From the NCBI GenBank assembly GCA_021775775.1, contig JAJFHF010000060.1, positions 1-38,961 of the forward strand: a DNA stretch of 38,961 nt, given 5' to 3'. A program made the position numbers and the translations under genes. The stretch is from Hyphomicrobiaceae bacterium (GTDB lineage Bacteria; Pseudomonadota; Alphaproteobacteria; Rhizobiales; HXMU1428-3). The notes beneath the pieces are model-generated. The model was given only the letters and a program-made list of their open reading frames with translations. It ran no database searches and had not been told where the DNA came from. Shown here in pieces: positions 16,937 through 25,561 of the stretch. Position 1 is the first letter of the stretch. The number at the start of each line of letters is the position of its first letter.

Positions 16937-19420
16937 TCACTCCGCGGGAGAGGGGCTTGCAGTTATATGAGCCCCATTCAATGCTGATCGACTGGTCCCT
17001 TGAACATCCAAAGGATTAAATTGATCAACGGCTATAACTTTTTGGGTTAGCTCTTCTAGCCGCCTCAAACGACCAGCTTCATTATCCGTGAGTACATTCT
17101 TCTCAACAGCCTCTTGGAACCAATCTTGTCCATGATACCGTGTCACAAGTCCTTGTTTAATAGCTGTTTCTAACTTTTTAGAAAGCGGCGCTAATTCTTT
17201 CACCTCTTTCAAAGTAACCTCAAGCAGTCCAGTGACATCCTCTTCATCATCACTCACATAAACCCCATTGGTCAGACGGTTTCTGACATCATCTTCATTC
17301 AACATCTTATTAACCATCGCCTTCGCCAACCGGTCACGAGCAGCACGATGACGATTACCAAACGGAAAAACAACCCATTTCAAAACAAATCCTGCCAAGG
17401 GCGAAGGATAATTTTCTAAGACATCTTCAAGCACGCCATAAAAACGAGCCAAAGCATTTTTCACACTATATTCAACAAAAACCAAATCACCCGTGATCTG
17501 GCCATCATCTTCATAACGTTTTAAAATCGCTGATATAAAATAAAGTTCACTCAAGGCATCAGCCATACGCCCAGATAGTCTTTGGCGCATTTTCAAACCA
17601 CCACCAAGAATGGCCACGGTCAAATCAGACAAAAGCGCAAAGTTACGTGACCCGCGTGAAAGCGCCCGATACCACTTGGTGATATTGCCCGCGCGCTCAG
17701 GGGCATGAGCAAAAGTCCCAAACGTAATGTTATGGAAAAAAGCCCCAAATCCATTTGAAAGAGAATACTTAATATGCCCATAGAGCAAATCTTCGAACTC
17801 TTCAAAGCCTTCCTCTTTATCTACATTTTGCACAGCCTTAATTTCGCTATAGAGAAATGGATGGCTACGCAAAGCCCCTTGCGCAAAAGTAATCAGCGTA
17901 CGGGTTAAAATATTAGCGCCCTCAACCGTAATCGCAATCGGCATCGATTGATAAGCTGCTTGCAGATAATTTGACGGACCATCGCAAATTCCCCGCCCCC
18001 CATGAATATCCATGGCATCATTAACACTGCGCCGTGCCCACTCTGTGGATTGGTATTTTAACAAAGCAGAAATCACCGCCGGCTTTTCCCCCCCTTGCAC
18101 CATCGATGCGGTCAATGCCCGCGCAGCCTCTAAAACATAAGCGGCCTCAACCATACGAGATAAAGGTTCCTCTATGCCTTCCATTTTAGCAATGGGAATA
18201 CCAAATTGATTGCGAATTTGGCCATAGGCTGTTGTAACCCGCAACATAGCTTTAACAGCCGCCGTCGAACTAGCTGGCAACGAAATAGCTCGTCCAGCTG
18301 CCAAACAACTCATCAACATCTTCCAGCCCTCGCCCACACGAGCCTGGCCACCAATTATCCAATCAAGAGGAATAAACACATCCTCCCCCCGGTTAGGTCC
18401 ATTAGGAAACGCACACCCACATGGCAAGTGCCGGTCCCCAATCTCCACCCCTTTATGATCAGTTGGGATTAAGGCCAAAGTGATACCCAGGTCTTCTTTC
18501 CCTTCTAAAAGCTGGTCCGGATCAAACAACCGAAAGGCAAGCCCTAACAAGGTAGCTTTGGGCCCAAGTGTGATATACCGCTTATCCCAACTAAGCGTAA
18601 CGCCGATCACTTCTTGGCCCTCATGCATGCCCCTAGTCACGGTGCCGATGTCACGCATTGTCGCTGCATCAGAGCCAGATGTTGGGCCGGTCAGCGCAAA
18701 ACACGGCACTTCTTTCCCCTTTGCCAAGCGAGGCAGATAATGCTCAATTTGCTCTTGAGTGCCAAATTTTTCAATCAATTCACCCGGCCCAAGCGAGTTA
18801 GGCACCATAACAATAATTGAAACATCAGGAGACCGAGAGGAAACTTTGCCAAGGATTAATGATTGTGCTTGTGCAGAAAAACCCAAGCCCCCATGCTCTT
18901 TAGAGATCAACATACCAAGGAAACCATTATCCTTAACATAATTCCAAATCTCTTCAGGCACCTCTTTATTCTGAGCACGCACTTGCCAATCATCAATCAT
19001 ATCGCACAAGGTTTGCGTCTGGCCTTCTAAAAAAGCTTGTTCATCATCCGATAGGTGAATGGGCGAGATGGCGCGCAATTGCTCATAATCGGGACAACCT
19101 GAAAAAAGTTGGGCATCCCACCCAACAGTGCCTCCATCCAAGGCCTCTTGCTCCGTATCAGAAACAGCCGGAATGATATTCGTGATGGCTTTAAAGGCAG
19201 GACGTGCAAAATATTTCGACCGAACATGATCAAGACTAAACAGTCCGAATAATGATGTAAGGGCACCAAAGATGAAAAAGCACAAGCTAAACCCATTGGT
19301 CATAAACAAGATCAAACTAAAAACCAAAAACAAACCAGCCCAAGCCAAAATTGGGGCGCGCATCATGGCAAGAAATGTGACCGCGACAATGAAGAGGGAA
19401 ATTATTATGAATAGCGTCAT
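16937..19420 (-). CDS. fadE: Membrane-anchored acyl-CoA dehydrogenase FadE
   Basis: 827 residues from ATG 19420, close to E. coli FadE (814). Oxidises acyl-CoA to 2-enoyl-CoA with FAD. Two to three hydrophobic segments in the first 70 residues anchor it to the membrane (MTLFIIISLFIVAVTFLAMM and on). The dehydrogenase core shows VPNSLGPGELI, FALTGPTSGSDA, KRYITLGPKATLLGLAF, FIPLDWIIGG and IAITVEGANILTRTL; the DUF1974 C-terminal part follows. The frame extends 28 codons further to 19504, but homologues start at the hydrophobic segment. This FadE type is best known from gammaproteobacteria; alphaproteobacteria more often use short acyl-CoA dehydrogenases. First gene of fadE-fadJ-fadI; stop adjacent to the fadJ start. 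Confidence 0.92.
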   Translation of the reverse strand: MTLFIIISLFIVAVTFLAMMRAPILAWAGLFLVFSLILFMTNGFSLCFFIFGALTSLFGLFSLDHVRSKYFARPAFKAITNIIPAVSDTEQEALDGGTVGWDAQLFSGCPDYEQLRAISPIHLSDDEQAFLEGQTQTLCDMIDDWQVRAQNKEVPEEIWNYVKDNGFLGMLISKEHGGLGFSAQAQSLILGKVSSRSPDVSIIVMVPNSLGPGELIEKFGTQEQIEHYLPRLAKGKEVPCFALTGPTSGSDAATMRDIGTVTRGMHEGQEVIGVTLSWDKRYITLGPKATLLGLAFRLFDPDQLLEGKEDLGITLALIPTDHKGVEIGDRHLPCGCAFPNGPNRGEDVFIPLDWIIGGQARVGEGWKMLMSCLAAGRAISLPASSTAAVKAMLRVTTAYGQIRNQFGIPIAKMEGIEEPLSRMVEAAYVLEAARALTASMVQGGEKPAVISALLKYQSTEWARRSVNDAMDIHGGRGICDGPSNYLQAAYQSMPIAITVEGANILTRTLITFAQGALRSHPFLYSEIKAVQNVDKEEGFEEFEDLLYGHIKYSLSNGFGAFFHNITFGTFAHAPERAGNITKWYRALSRGSRNFALLSDLTVAILGGGLKMRQRLSGRMADALSELYFISAILKRYEDDGQITGDLVFVEYSVKNALARFYGVLEDVLENYPSPLAGFVLKWVVFPFGNRHRAARDRLAKAMVNKMLNEDDVRNRLTNGVYVSDDEEDVTGLLEVTLKEVKELAPLSKKLETAIKQGLVTRYHGQDWFQEAVEKNVLTDNEAGRLRRLEELTQKVIAVDQFNPLDVQGTSRSALNGAHITASPSPAE

Positions 19421-19757
19421 CTTAAATGTGCATCCCTTATAATATTTAAAAGTGGCCAATATTTTTATAAATAATATTACACGATCACAAGGAGGATTAA
19501 ACAACTAATAAGACATCAATATTTTTTGATATTTATTGAACTTCAAATCTAATCCTCGCGTCACATAGCGAATTAACAAACAAATGACAAAAACATTAGA
19601 TTTCTCAATCAAAATCATAATGAATGAACCAGTTTTAACTTTAGATTAGTATGATTTTTTGCTTTATTCTAATTTAAACAAAATTTCATGAAAGTCTAAC
19701 TGACTATGTTCAAACATAGCTTTGATTTTTCTAACACTTACTGCAGACGAGCAAACA
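19421..19757. promoter_or_regulatory. 337-bp divergent intergenic region (fadE / soxY)
   Basis: AT-rich, with no real gene. It holds an inverted repeat ATCAA-N6-TTGAT near 19516-19535 and a 16-bp near-perfect dyad, CTATGTT-CA-AACATAG, at 19704-19719, 39 bp before the soxY ATG. The latter is placed as an operator for soxYZ. Promoter elements for either gene are not clear. Confidence 0.45.
19704..19719. promoter_or_regulatory. Dyad upstream of soxY
   Basis: Seven-base perfect arms CTATGTT / AACATAG around CA. Position (just before soxY) and symmetry fit a dimeric regulator site. It does not match the ATTC-N8-GAAT form known for BigR/SqrR-type sulfide sensors. Confidence 0.35.
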
Positions 19758-20285
19758 ATGCCACGAAAAGCACCATCCTCCAGAGTGAAGCCTTTAAAAA
19801 GACGCACACACCAGGAAATAATATCTAGGCGCACATTTTTGGTCAGCGCCAAAAAGGCAGGCTGTCTTCTTAGCCTTTTATCCATTTGCGCCCCATTCGT
19901 TACAAGCCAAGCAAAGGCTCAAAAAAGAGACTATAAAATCGCTCTTGATGAAATTTTAAAAGGGGCCACACCAACCCAAGAACTTTTATCAATCAAAATG
20001 CCCGAGATCGCAGAGAACGGCAATGTGGTCTCTGTCACCATTGATGCAAGTCAAGCCCAAACAGATGAAAAACATGTAAAGTCACTGCATATTCTTGCAA
20101 CTGAGAACCCTTGGCCTGACGTTGTCACGTTCAACCTTTCAAAATTAAGTGGCAAACCTGCCGTCACATCTCGAATGCGATTGGCACGCTCACAAAAGGT
20201 GGTTGCCATCGCCAAACTTGAAGATGGTTCTTTTTTGCTCAGTGAAGCGTTTGTAAAAGTTACAATTGGAGGGTGTGGTGGCTAA
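19758..20285 (+). CDS. soxY: SoxY, sulfur-carrier subunit of the SoxYZ complex
   Basis: 175 residues from ATG 19758. The N-terminus has a twin-arginine signal, SRRTFLVS at 23-30, followed by a hydrophobic run and a cleavage site near SQAKA, as expected for a folded-export periplasmic protein. The C-terminus ends in GGCGG, the swinging arm whose cysteine carries sulfur intermediates during thiosulfate or sulfide oxidation. The open frame reaches TTG 19722, but the Tat motif fits the shorter start better. soxZ overlaps its 3' end by a few bases. No soxXA, soxB or soxCD occurs in the window, so the pair is isolated here. Confidence 0.88.
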   Translation: MPRKAPSSRVKPLKRRTHQEIISRRTFLVSAKKAGCLLSLLSICAPFVTSQAKAQKRDYKIALDEILKGATPTQELLSIKMPEIAENGNVVSVTIDASQAQTDEKHVKSLHILATENPWPDVVTFNLSKLSGKPAVTSRMRLARSQKVVAIAKLEDGSFLLSEAFVKVTIGGCGG

Positions 20286-20607
20286 CATAAAACCAAAAAT
20301 TCGTGTGCCAAAAACGGCCAAAGTGGGAGATGTTATTAAAATTAAAACCCTCATCTCTCATCCCATGGAATCTGGCATTCGCAAAAACAAAAAAACCGGC
20401 GAACTGATCCCTCGAGATATCATCAATCATTTTGAAGCCCGCTTTGAAGATGAAGCTTTCTTTAGTGCTGACATGCACCCGGCAATTTCAGCTGATCCAT
20501 ATTTTGCCTTTTATTTCAAAGTACCAGGCCCTGGCACTTTCTCCTTTACTTGGAATGATGATAAGGGCAATAAATGGTCATTAAAACAATCCCTACTGAT
20601 TGCATAA
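20278..20607 (+). CDS. soxZ: SoxZ, partner subunit of the SoxYZ sulfur carrier
   Basis: 109 residues, a small Ig-like protein without a signal peptide, exported as a complex with SoxY through the Tat signal of SoxY. Family features: KPKIRVPKTAKVGDVIKIKTLISHPMESG at the start region (residues 4-32), then the FTWNDDKGN segment near the end. GTG 20278 gives the usual MAxxKP start; GTG 20275 or TTG 20266 are upstream alternatives. GGAGGG at 20268-20273 is the ribosome site and lies inside the last codons of soxY, so translation is coupled. Length and sequence are ordinary for the family. Confidence 0.88.
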   Translation: MANIKPKIRVPKTAKVGDVIKIKTLISHPMESGIRKNKKTGELIPRDIINHFEARFEDEAFFSADMHPAISADPYFAFYFKVPGPGTFSFTWNDDKGNKWSLKQSLLIA

Positions 20608-20710
20608 CAAACCCAATCTAAAAAGCTTTGATCGCCATAAAGAGATAATTTTAGGAAGGACAAAGCTTTTTAGATAATATAAATCATTTCATAGATAAGG
20701 AACCAAAACG

Positions 20711-20956
20711 ATGTCCGATGAAGAACCAGAAAGCCCACAAATGTCACCCTATATGGTCGAGGTAAAAGAAGGGAAACAATATTTTTGGTGTTCTTGTGGC
20801 AAATCAAAAAACCAGCCATTTTGTGATGGATCGCACGCTGGAACCAGTTTTGAACCGGTTCCCTTTGTTGCCGAAAAAACCGGAACCATGTCGCTGTGCG
20901 GCTGCAAAAAAACCGATGATGGTCCTCACTGCGATGGCGCACATTTGCTTTATTAA
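20711..20956 (+). CDS. Dual CDGSH iron-sulfur domain protein
   Basis: 81 residues with two CDGSH motifs. The first is C27-S-C29...C38-D-G-S-H42; the second is C63-G-C65...C74-D-G-A-H78. Each three-Cys, one-His set should hold one [2Fe-2S] cluster, as in miner2-like and bacterial CDGSH proteins (family knowledge). It has no signal peptide, so it is cytosolic. It starts 103 bp after soxZ with no terminator between, so it may belong to the same transcript; AAGGA lies eleven bases before the ATG. A role in electron transfer or cluster handling is inferred only. A strong terminator follows. Confidence 0.88.
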   Translation: MSDEEPESPQMSPYMVEVKEGKQYFWCSCGKSKNQPFCDGSHAGTSFEPVPFVAEKTGTMSLCGCKKTDDGPHCDGAHLLY

Positions 20957-20987
20957 GAATTTTTGAGCCATTCACAAAATTACAAAC

Positions 20988-21027
20988 AAAAACAGCCGTC
21001 TTAAGCTAAATTAAGACGGCTGTTTTT
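20988..21027. terminator. Strong bidirectional terminator
   Basis: Perfect 17-bp arms (20988-21004 and 21011-21027) with a six-base loop GCTAAA, A-rich before and T-rich after. It lies between the convergent CDGSH and AGCS genes and should work for both. Confidence 0.93.
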
Positions 21028-21042
21028 GTCATCAAAGATAAC

Positions 21043-22605
21043 TTAACGCGTTGGCTTAATCTCACCAGACTTCAAACGCGCCAAATAATTTTTCAACTCT
21101 CGTTTGACAACTGGCATCAAAACATAAAGGCCAACAATATTTATAAGTGCCATAAAAAACACCATGGCGTCTGAAAATTCAATCACAGCACCAAGGTTCA
21201 TCGAGGCCCCAACAATAACAGCCATTAAGAAGAAAAGGTTAAAGACAAGTTCAACCCCCTTACCTTCCCCAAACAAATAGGTCCAAGCTTTCAAACCATA
21301 GTAAGACCATGAAATCATAGTCGAGAATGCAAACAAAACCACTGCCACAGCCAAAACATAAGGAAACCAGCTAAACGCACTGGCAAAAGCATTTGATGTC
21401 AACTCAACACCTTGCGCCCCGCTGCCAATTTGGCCGGTAATAATAATCACCAGCGCCGTCATCGTGCAAATAATCACGGTATCTATAAAAGGTTCTAATA
21501 AAGAGACAAGACCTTCAGAAACAGGCTCTTTGGTTTGCACAGCTGAGTGCGCAATGGCAGCAGAGCCAAAGCCCGCCTCATTAGAAAAGGCCGCGCGGCG
21601 AAACCCTTGTATAAGCACGCCAATAAAACCACCAGCAATGCCCTCAGGTGAAAAAGCACCATTGATAATTTCGCCAAAAGCCCAACCGATTTTATCATAA
21701 TTCATAGCCAAAATAAGCAAAGCTGATCCCACATAAATAAGGGTCATAAACGGGACGATCTTTGACGTTGTTTGAGCAATTGATTTAATCCCACCAATAA
21801 TCACCAAGCCCACAAAACAAGCCATAATCAATCCAAACAGCCAACCACGACCATACAGAAAACTAGCATCCCCGCCCGTGACATTAAGCACTTGTTGAAA
21901 AGATTGATTGGCCTGGAACATATTGCCAGCTCCAATTGCCCCGCCAATACAAGCGATGGAAAAAATAACGGCAAGCACCCGGCCAAGCCCGCCAAAGCCC
22001 TTCTCTGCAAACCCTTTTGAGAGATAATACATAGGGCCACCAGAGACAGTGCCATCAGCATATTCATTGCGATATTTCACCCCAAGCGTACATTCACAAA
22101 ACTTTGTCGCCATCCCCATTAAGCCCGCTAAAATCATCCAGAATGTTGCCCCAGCCCCCCCAAGGCTAACAGCCACAGCAACGCCAGCAATATTACCCAA
22201 TCCAACCGTTCCTGAAAGAGCTGTCGAAAGCGCTTGAAAATGGGTCACCTGTCCAGGCGCTGTTGGATCCGCATATTTACCACGCACCAAATCAAAAGCA
22301 TGCCCAAAAACACGAAACTGAATAAAATTAAAATAAAGGGTCGATATGATCGCCGCCAAAACCAGCCATACTAAAATTAAAGGCACCCCCGTGCCTTGAA
22401 CATCAACAGAATAGAAGATCACACCTGCAATCATATTCGAGATAGGAGACACAACCTGATTAATCTGTTGATCAATAGTCATAGTCTGAGAGATCGCATC
22501 GGTCTCTGAACCCTCTTGCGCTTGCCCATACGATAGAGGCATCAACAAACCAAACAGCGCGACGAGCACAAAAACATGGCCCCTTAACAGTAGTGATCTA
22601 AACAT
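21043..22605 (-). CDS. Amino-acid carrier of the AGCS family (alanine/glycine:Na+ symporter)
   Basis: 520 residues. The AGCS core begins around residue 70 and has about ten membrane segments with LSGTVGLGNIAGVAVA (about 128-143), SGGPMYYL (about 188-195) and NEAGFGSAAIAHSA (about 340-353), the family signatures. It takes up alanine or glycine with sodium. Unusually, a further N-terminal hydrophobic segment (about 8-30, LMPLSYGQAQ|EGS) looks like a cleavable signal peptide followed by about 40 periplasmic residues. GGGAG lies eight bases before the ATG. A CRP/FNR-like palindrome sits about 170 bp upstream of the start codon. The purU gene lies upstream on the same strand. Confidence 0.9.
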   Translation of the reverse strand: MFRSLLLRGHVFVLVALFGLLMPLSYGQAQEGSETDAISQTMTIDQQINQVVSPISNMIAGVIFYSVDVQGTGVPLILVWLVLAAIISTLYFNFIQFRVFGHAFDLVRGKYADPTAPGQVTHFQALSTALSGTVGLGNIAGVAVAVSLGGAGATFWMILAGLMGMATKFCECTLGVKYRNEYADGTVSGGPMYYLSKGFAEKGFGGLGRVLAVIFSIACIGGAIGAGNMFQANQSFQQVLNVTGGDASFLYGRGWLFGLIMACFVGLVIIGGIKSIAQTTSKIVPFMTLIYVGSALLILAMNYDKIGWAFGEIINGAFSPEGIAGGFIGVLIQGFRRAAFSNEAGFGSAAIAHSAVQTKEPVSEGLVSLLEPFIDTVIICTMTALVIIITGQIGSGAQGVELTSNAFASAFSWFPYVLAVAVVLFAFSTMISWSYYGLKAWTYLFGEGKGVELVFNLFFLMAVIVGASMNLGAVIEFSDAMVFFMALINIVGLYVLMPVVKRELKNYLARLKSGEIKPTR

Positions 22606-22774
22606 TCTTCATCTCCCGATTTTATTATTTGCAATCACTCAAAGTTAAGCAATAGCTCCCAAACTTGGTCAGATTTGCATAGTTTTTGGTTCAATACCAA
22701 TTATGAACCCCACTTTTTCAACAAACAGACCAATATAGTGAACCCCCTATATAATGAAAATCAGAAGGATTTTA

Positions 22775-22790
22775 TGTGATAAAAATCACA
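22775..22790. promoter_or_regulatory. CRP/FNR-type palindrome upstream of the AGCS symporter gene
   Basis: TGTGATAAAAATCACA has perfect six-base arms TGTGAT / ATCACA around four bases and satisfies the CRP consensus TGTGA-N6-TCACA. It lies in the gap between purU and the symporter gene, about 170 bp before the symporter ATG. The same layout occurs at 36857-36872. Regulation by a CRP/FNR-family protein is inferred. Confidence 0.6.
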
Positions 22791-22846
22791 AAACAAACGT
22801 AATTGTTTTACGAAGTGAAAAGGATGAATAACTCACACAAGGCCAT

Positions 22847-23797
22847 TTAAGTAAAAACAACTGTGCGCCCATCATTAATCAAAACCCGGTGTTCACAATG
22901 ATATTTAACCGCGCGCGATAACACTCTGCGCTCAATATCTCGGCCTGCTGCCACCAAATCTTTGGCACTCATAGCATGGGTCACCCGCTCTGTTTCTTGC
23001 TCAATAATCGGTCCCTCATCAAGATCAGGCGTGACATAATGCGCTGTGGCCCCAATAAGCTTCACCCCGCGCGCATGGGCCCGGTGATACGGTTTTGCGC
23101 CTTTAAAGCCTGGCAAAAAAGAATGATGAATATTGATGATGGTGCCAAAATAGTCAGAACTTAAGTCATTTGATAAAATTTGCATATAGCGCGCCAACAC
23201 GATCAACTCGCATTGATCTTGCGCCATCAACCCTCGTAAAGCTTGCTCTTGGGCGGCTTTATTCTCTTTATTCACTGGCAGATAGGTAAAGGCAAGATCA
23301 TTCGCTTTGGCAAGCGCACCAACGCTTTCATGGTTCGATACAACACGCACAATCTCAACAGGCATAGCTCCAATACGAGTCCGATAAATTAAATCGTTGA
23401 TACAATGATCCGTTTTGGATGCCATAATGATGGTTCTTGTTTTTTTATCCCCATCATAAAGACGCCATTGCATAGCGTATTTTTCCCCAACTTCAGAAAA
23501 TCGATTTAGAAGATCAGCACGCTCAGCGCCCTTATCAGCACCAAATTTCACCCGCATAAAAAACCGATTGGTCTCAGGGTCACCAAATTGCGAACTTTCA
23601 ATAATATTGCCATTAAATTCCGCAATGGTCCCAGCAACACTGGCCACAATGCCAGGCCGGTCATCGCACGCCAAAGTCAAAATATATACCATATCACTAG
23701 CTTTGCTTCCAAAAGAACCATCTTGGTTTTCTGTATCTTGATTGCAACGTTCAGATCTCAATGGTGCGCAAGATTTAGCCCCGTCCACTTTGGACAT
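22847..23797 (-). CDS. purU: Formyltetrahydrofolate deformylase PurU
   Basis: 316 residues. Hydrolyses 10-formyl-THF to formate and THF, balancing the one-carbon pool. An ACT domain begins at about residue 36 (MVYILTLACDDRPGIVASVAG); the catalytic domain has NIHHSFLPGFKGAKPY (His225) and HYVTPDLDEGPIIEQ (Asp260). The usual family length is about 280-290; here a 35-residue hydrophilic N-terminal extension precedes the ACT domain. I keep the long start because AAGGAGG sits at ideal spacing before ATG 23797, while ATG 23692 (residue 36) has no good ribosome site. It is followed at 241 bp by the AGCS symporter, which could link glycine supply to one-carbon metabolism. Confidence 0.92.
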   Translation of the reverse strand: MSKVDGAKSCAPLRSERCNQDTENQDGSFGSKASDMVYILTLACDDRPGIVASVAGTIAEFNGNIIESSQFGDPETNRFFMRVKFGADKGAERADLLNRFSEVGEKYAMQWRLYDGDKKTRTIIMASKTDHCINDLIYRTRIGAMPVEIVRVVSNHESVGALAKANDLAFTYLPVNKENKAAQEQALRGLMAQDQCELIVLARYMQILSNDLSSDYFGTIINIHHSFLPGFKGAKPYHRAHARGVKLIGATAHYVTPDLDEGPIIEQETERVTHAMSAKDLVAAGRDIERRVLSRAVKYHCEHRVLINDGRTVVFT

Positions 23798-23991
23798 AAA
23801 TTCGCCTCCTTAGGATTTTAGCTCTCAAAACAGGTGCCGAGAATAAGGTTAATGAAAAGCCTTTTAAAGGCCTTTGATCATACCCTTACCTCTTCACCAC
23901 CTTTGTTTCAAGTCAGCTTATATTCATAGTGACTGATTTAAAGAAAACAAAAGAATAGAAAATAAAAAGACCTTATTTAGGAAATTGTTTA

Positions 23992-24771
23992 ATGAAACCT
24001 CTATTGTTCACTGCAAGAAAACGCTTTGTACTATATGGACTTAGCCTCGCATTAATCATGGTTGGAGTCTTATTTAACGAAGCCAAAGCAGCTGATATAG
24101 CATCAAGACATTTCTTAGGGTTTTCACCCGATGGCTCTTATTTTGCGTTTGAAGAATATGGCGTTCAAGATGGATCCGGCTACCCTTACGTCAATATTTA
24201 TATAACCCATACCCAAAAGAACAATTGGGTGAAAAACACACCCATTCGCATCCTTGCTAAAGATGAAACGATACCTCTAGCAAAGGCCCGCCAACAGGCC
24301 CTAGAGCAAGCAACCCCGATTTTAAATAAATTAAAGATTACGCCTAGCGGCCAACTATTAGCTCACAATCCAGTAACCGAATTAAACCGCCCTCGAAACG
24401 AAGTGGTTGTGGCTCCTGGGAATGCCCCATTTTTAAAACAATACGCCTTAACATTTAAACTAAGCGATGTCCCTTTGCCGACAAAACGATGCAAAGATTA
24501 TGGAACAGAGGCCCAAACGGGCTATGCCCTTACCGTACAACGCAAAGATCAAGATCTACAAACTTTACATAAAGATACGCGCATTCCCACCAGTCGAAGG
24601 TGCCCAAAGCGCTATGCAATTTCAGACGTGATTCGTTTTCAACCGGACCAAAAAGGGAAAAAGGCGCTCTATATAGTCCTTTTGCAAGTATTTAGTTATG
24701 GATTCGAAGGCGATGATGGCCGCTATCTAGCAACCAGTCATTGGTTACCCAGCTTTCAAGCCATAAATTAG
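23992..24771 (+). CDS. Predicted secreted DUF2259 protein
   Basis: 259 residues. An N-terminal signal peptide (positive ARKRF, hydrophobic LSLALIMVGVLF, cleavage near AKA|AD) leads to the DUF2259 start ADIASRHFLGFSPDGSYFAFEEYGVQDGSGYPYVNIYI (residues 34-71, key words GFSPDG and QDGSG). This family occurs mainly in alphaproteobacteria and has no known activity; the GFSPDGxxxAF opening recalls WD40/TolB-type blades, but I see only one. It lies alone between the divergent purU and a small membrane protein gene. Function unknown. Confidence 0.82.
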   Translation: MKPLLFTARKRFVLYGLSLALIMVGVLFNEAKAADIASRHFLGFSPDGSYFAFEEYGVQDGSGYPYVNIYITHTQKNNWVKNTPIRILAKDETIPLAKARQQALEQATPILNKLKITPSGQLLAHNPVTELNRPRNEVVVAPGNAPFLKQYALTFKLSDVPLPTKRCKDYGTEAQTGYALTVQRKDQDLQTLHKDTRIPTSRRCPKRYAISDVIRFQPDQKGKKALYIVLLQVFSYGFEGDDGRYLATSHWLPSFQAIN

Positions 24772-24983
24772 CGCATTAACGCCCTATTTCTGTGCACAAG
24801 TACAAATGCGCCGTTGGTCTCTCTATAGCTCTTTTGTAGGTTTTGCTATAAATTTGACGATCTGCACAGGTGACTTATGTTGCGCACGCAACCACCTTGG
24901 CTTTATTACCATCTTGGCATTTATTAAAATGCGGGCTTATTTTCCATAAAGGAAAAGACATTAGGAAAAAAAGGGGAAAAACG

Positions 24984-25499
24984 ATGGCAAGCGCAACAAC
25001 AGCAACAGAACACAACCGGGGCGTGGTCGCTGGATTGGTTCTAGCCATACTCTTTTCAGTTATTTACGGAATTTTTCTCTCCGGCGGGTTAATGACCGAG
25101 CATATACAGCTTGGCGGCGGCGAGCTGACAAATGATGTCGCCAGCACTGCATATACGGTGGGAATCGCCGGCTCAGTTGCAGCCCTGCTAACCTGGTGGT
25201 TACAAAGTTTGGTCGCCTCCAGGCCAATTGGCTTTCGGTTTGTCTTTGCCTTTATCATGCTGACAGTCCTCTTTCTTGTGGTCGGCGGGACTTTGACTGT
25301 GATGCATGAATATTTGCCCCTTCCAGGTAAAATAGGACCAACCTATCAATTCACGGGCGCGCAAGATTTTTACATAACCATGGTGCAAGGCGTGAATGCT
25401 TTTGCTCAATTATTCTTAGAGCCATTGCGCCTTTCTATTCTCGCCCTTTTGCCAGCTGGTGCCCTCTACATCACCATGTTTGGCCCCAGAAGGGATTAA
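24984..25499 (+). CDS. Hypothetical four-helix membrane protein
   Basis: 171 residues from ATG 24984, which has AAGGGG eight bases upstream; the open frame begins at 24870, but the extra 38 codons look non-coding. Hydrophobic segments lie near residues 13-34, 52-71, 82-104 and 141-163. The sequence is rich in Gly and small residues within the helices, with few charges. I do not recognise the family. It lies 212 bp after the DUF2259 gene on the same strand and is followed by a terminator-like hairpin, so it may be the second gene of that transcript. Confidence 0.65.
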   Translation: MASATTATEHNRGVVAGLVLAILFSVIYGIFLSGGLMTEHIQLGGGELTNDVASTAYTVGIAGSVAALLTWWLQSLVASRPIGFRFVFAFIMLTVLFLVVGGTLTVMHEYLPLPGKIGPTYQFTGAQDFYITMVQGVNAFAQLFLEPLRLSILALLPAGALYITMFGPRRD

Positions 25500-25561
25500 A
25501 ACAGAAGAGATTAAATCTATTCAATTAGAACGGTGCGTTACGCCATCTGGATTTGAAATAT

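Noticed and set aside
19488-19500. AAGGAGG on the plus strand upstream of soxY
   Set aside because: No start codon follows at a usable distance; a TAA comes next. Probably chance.
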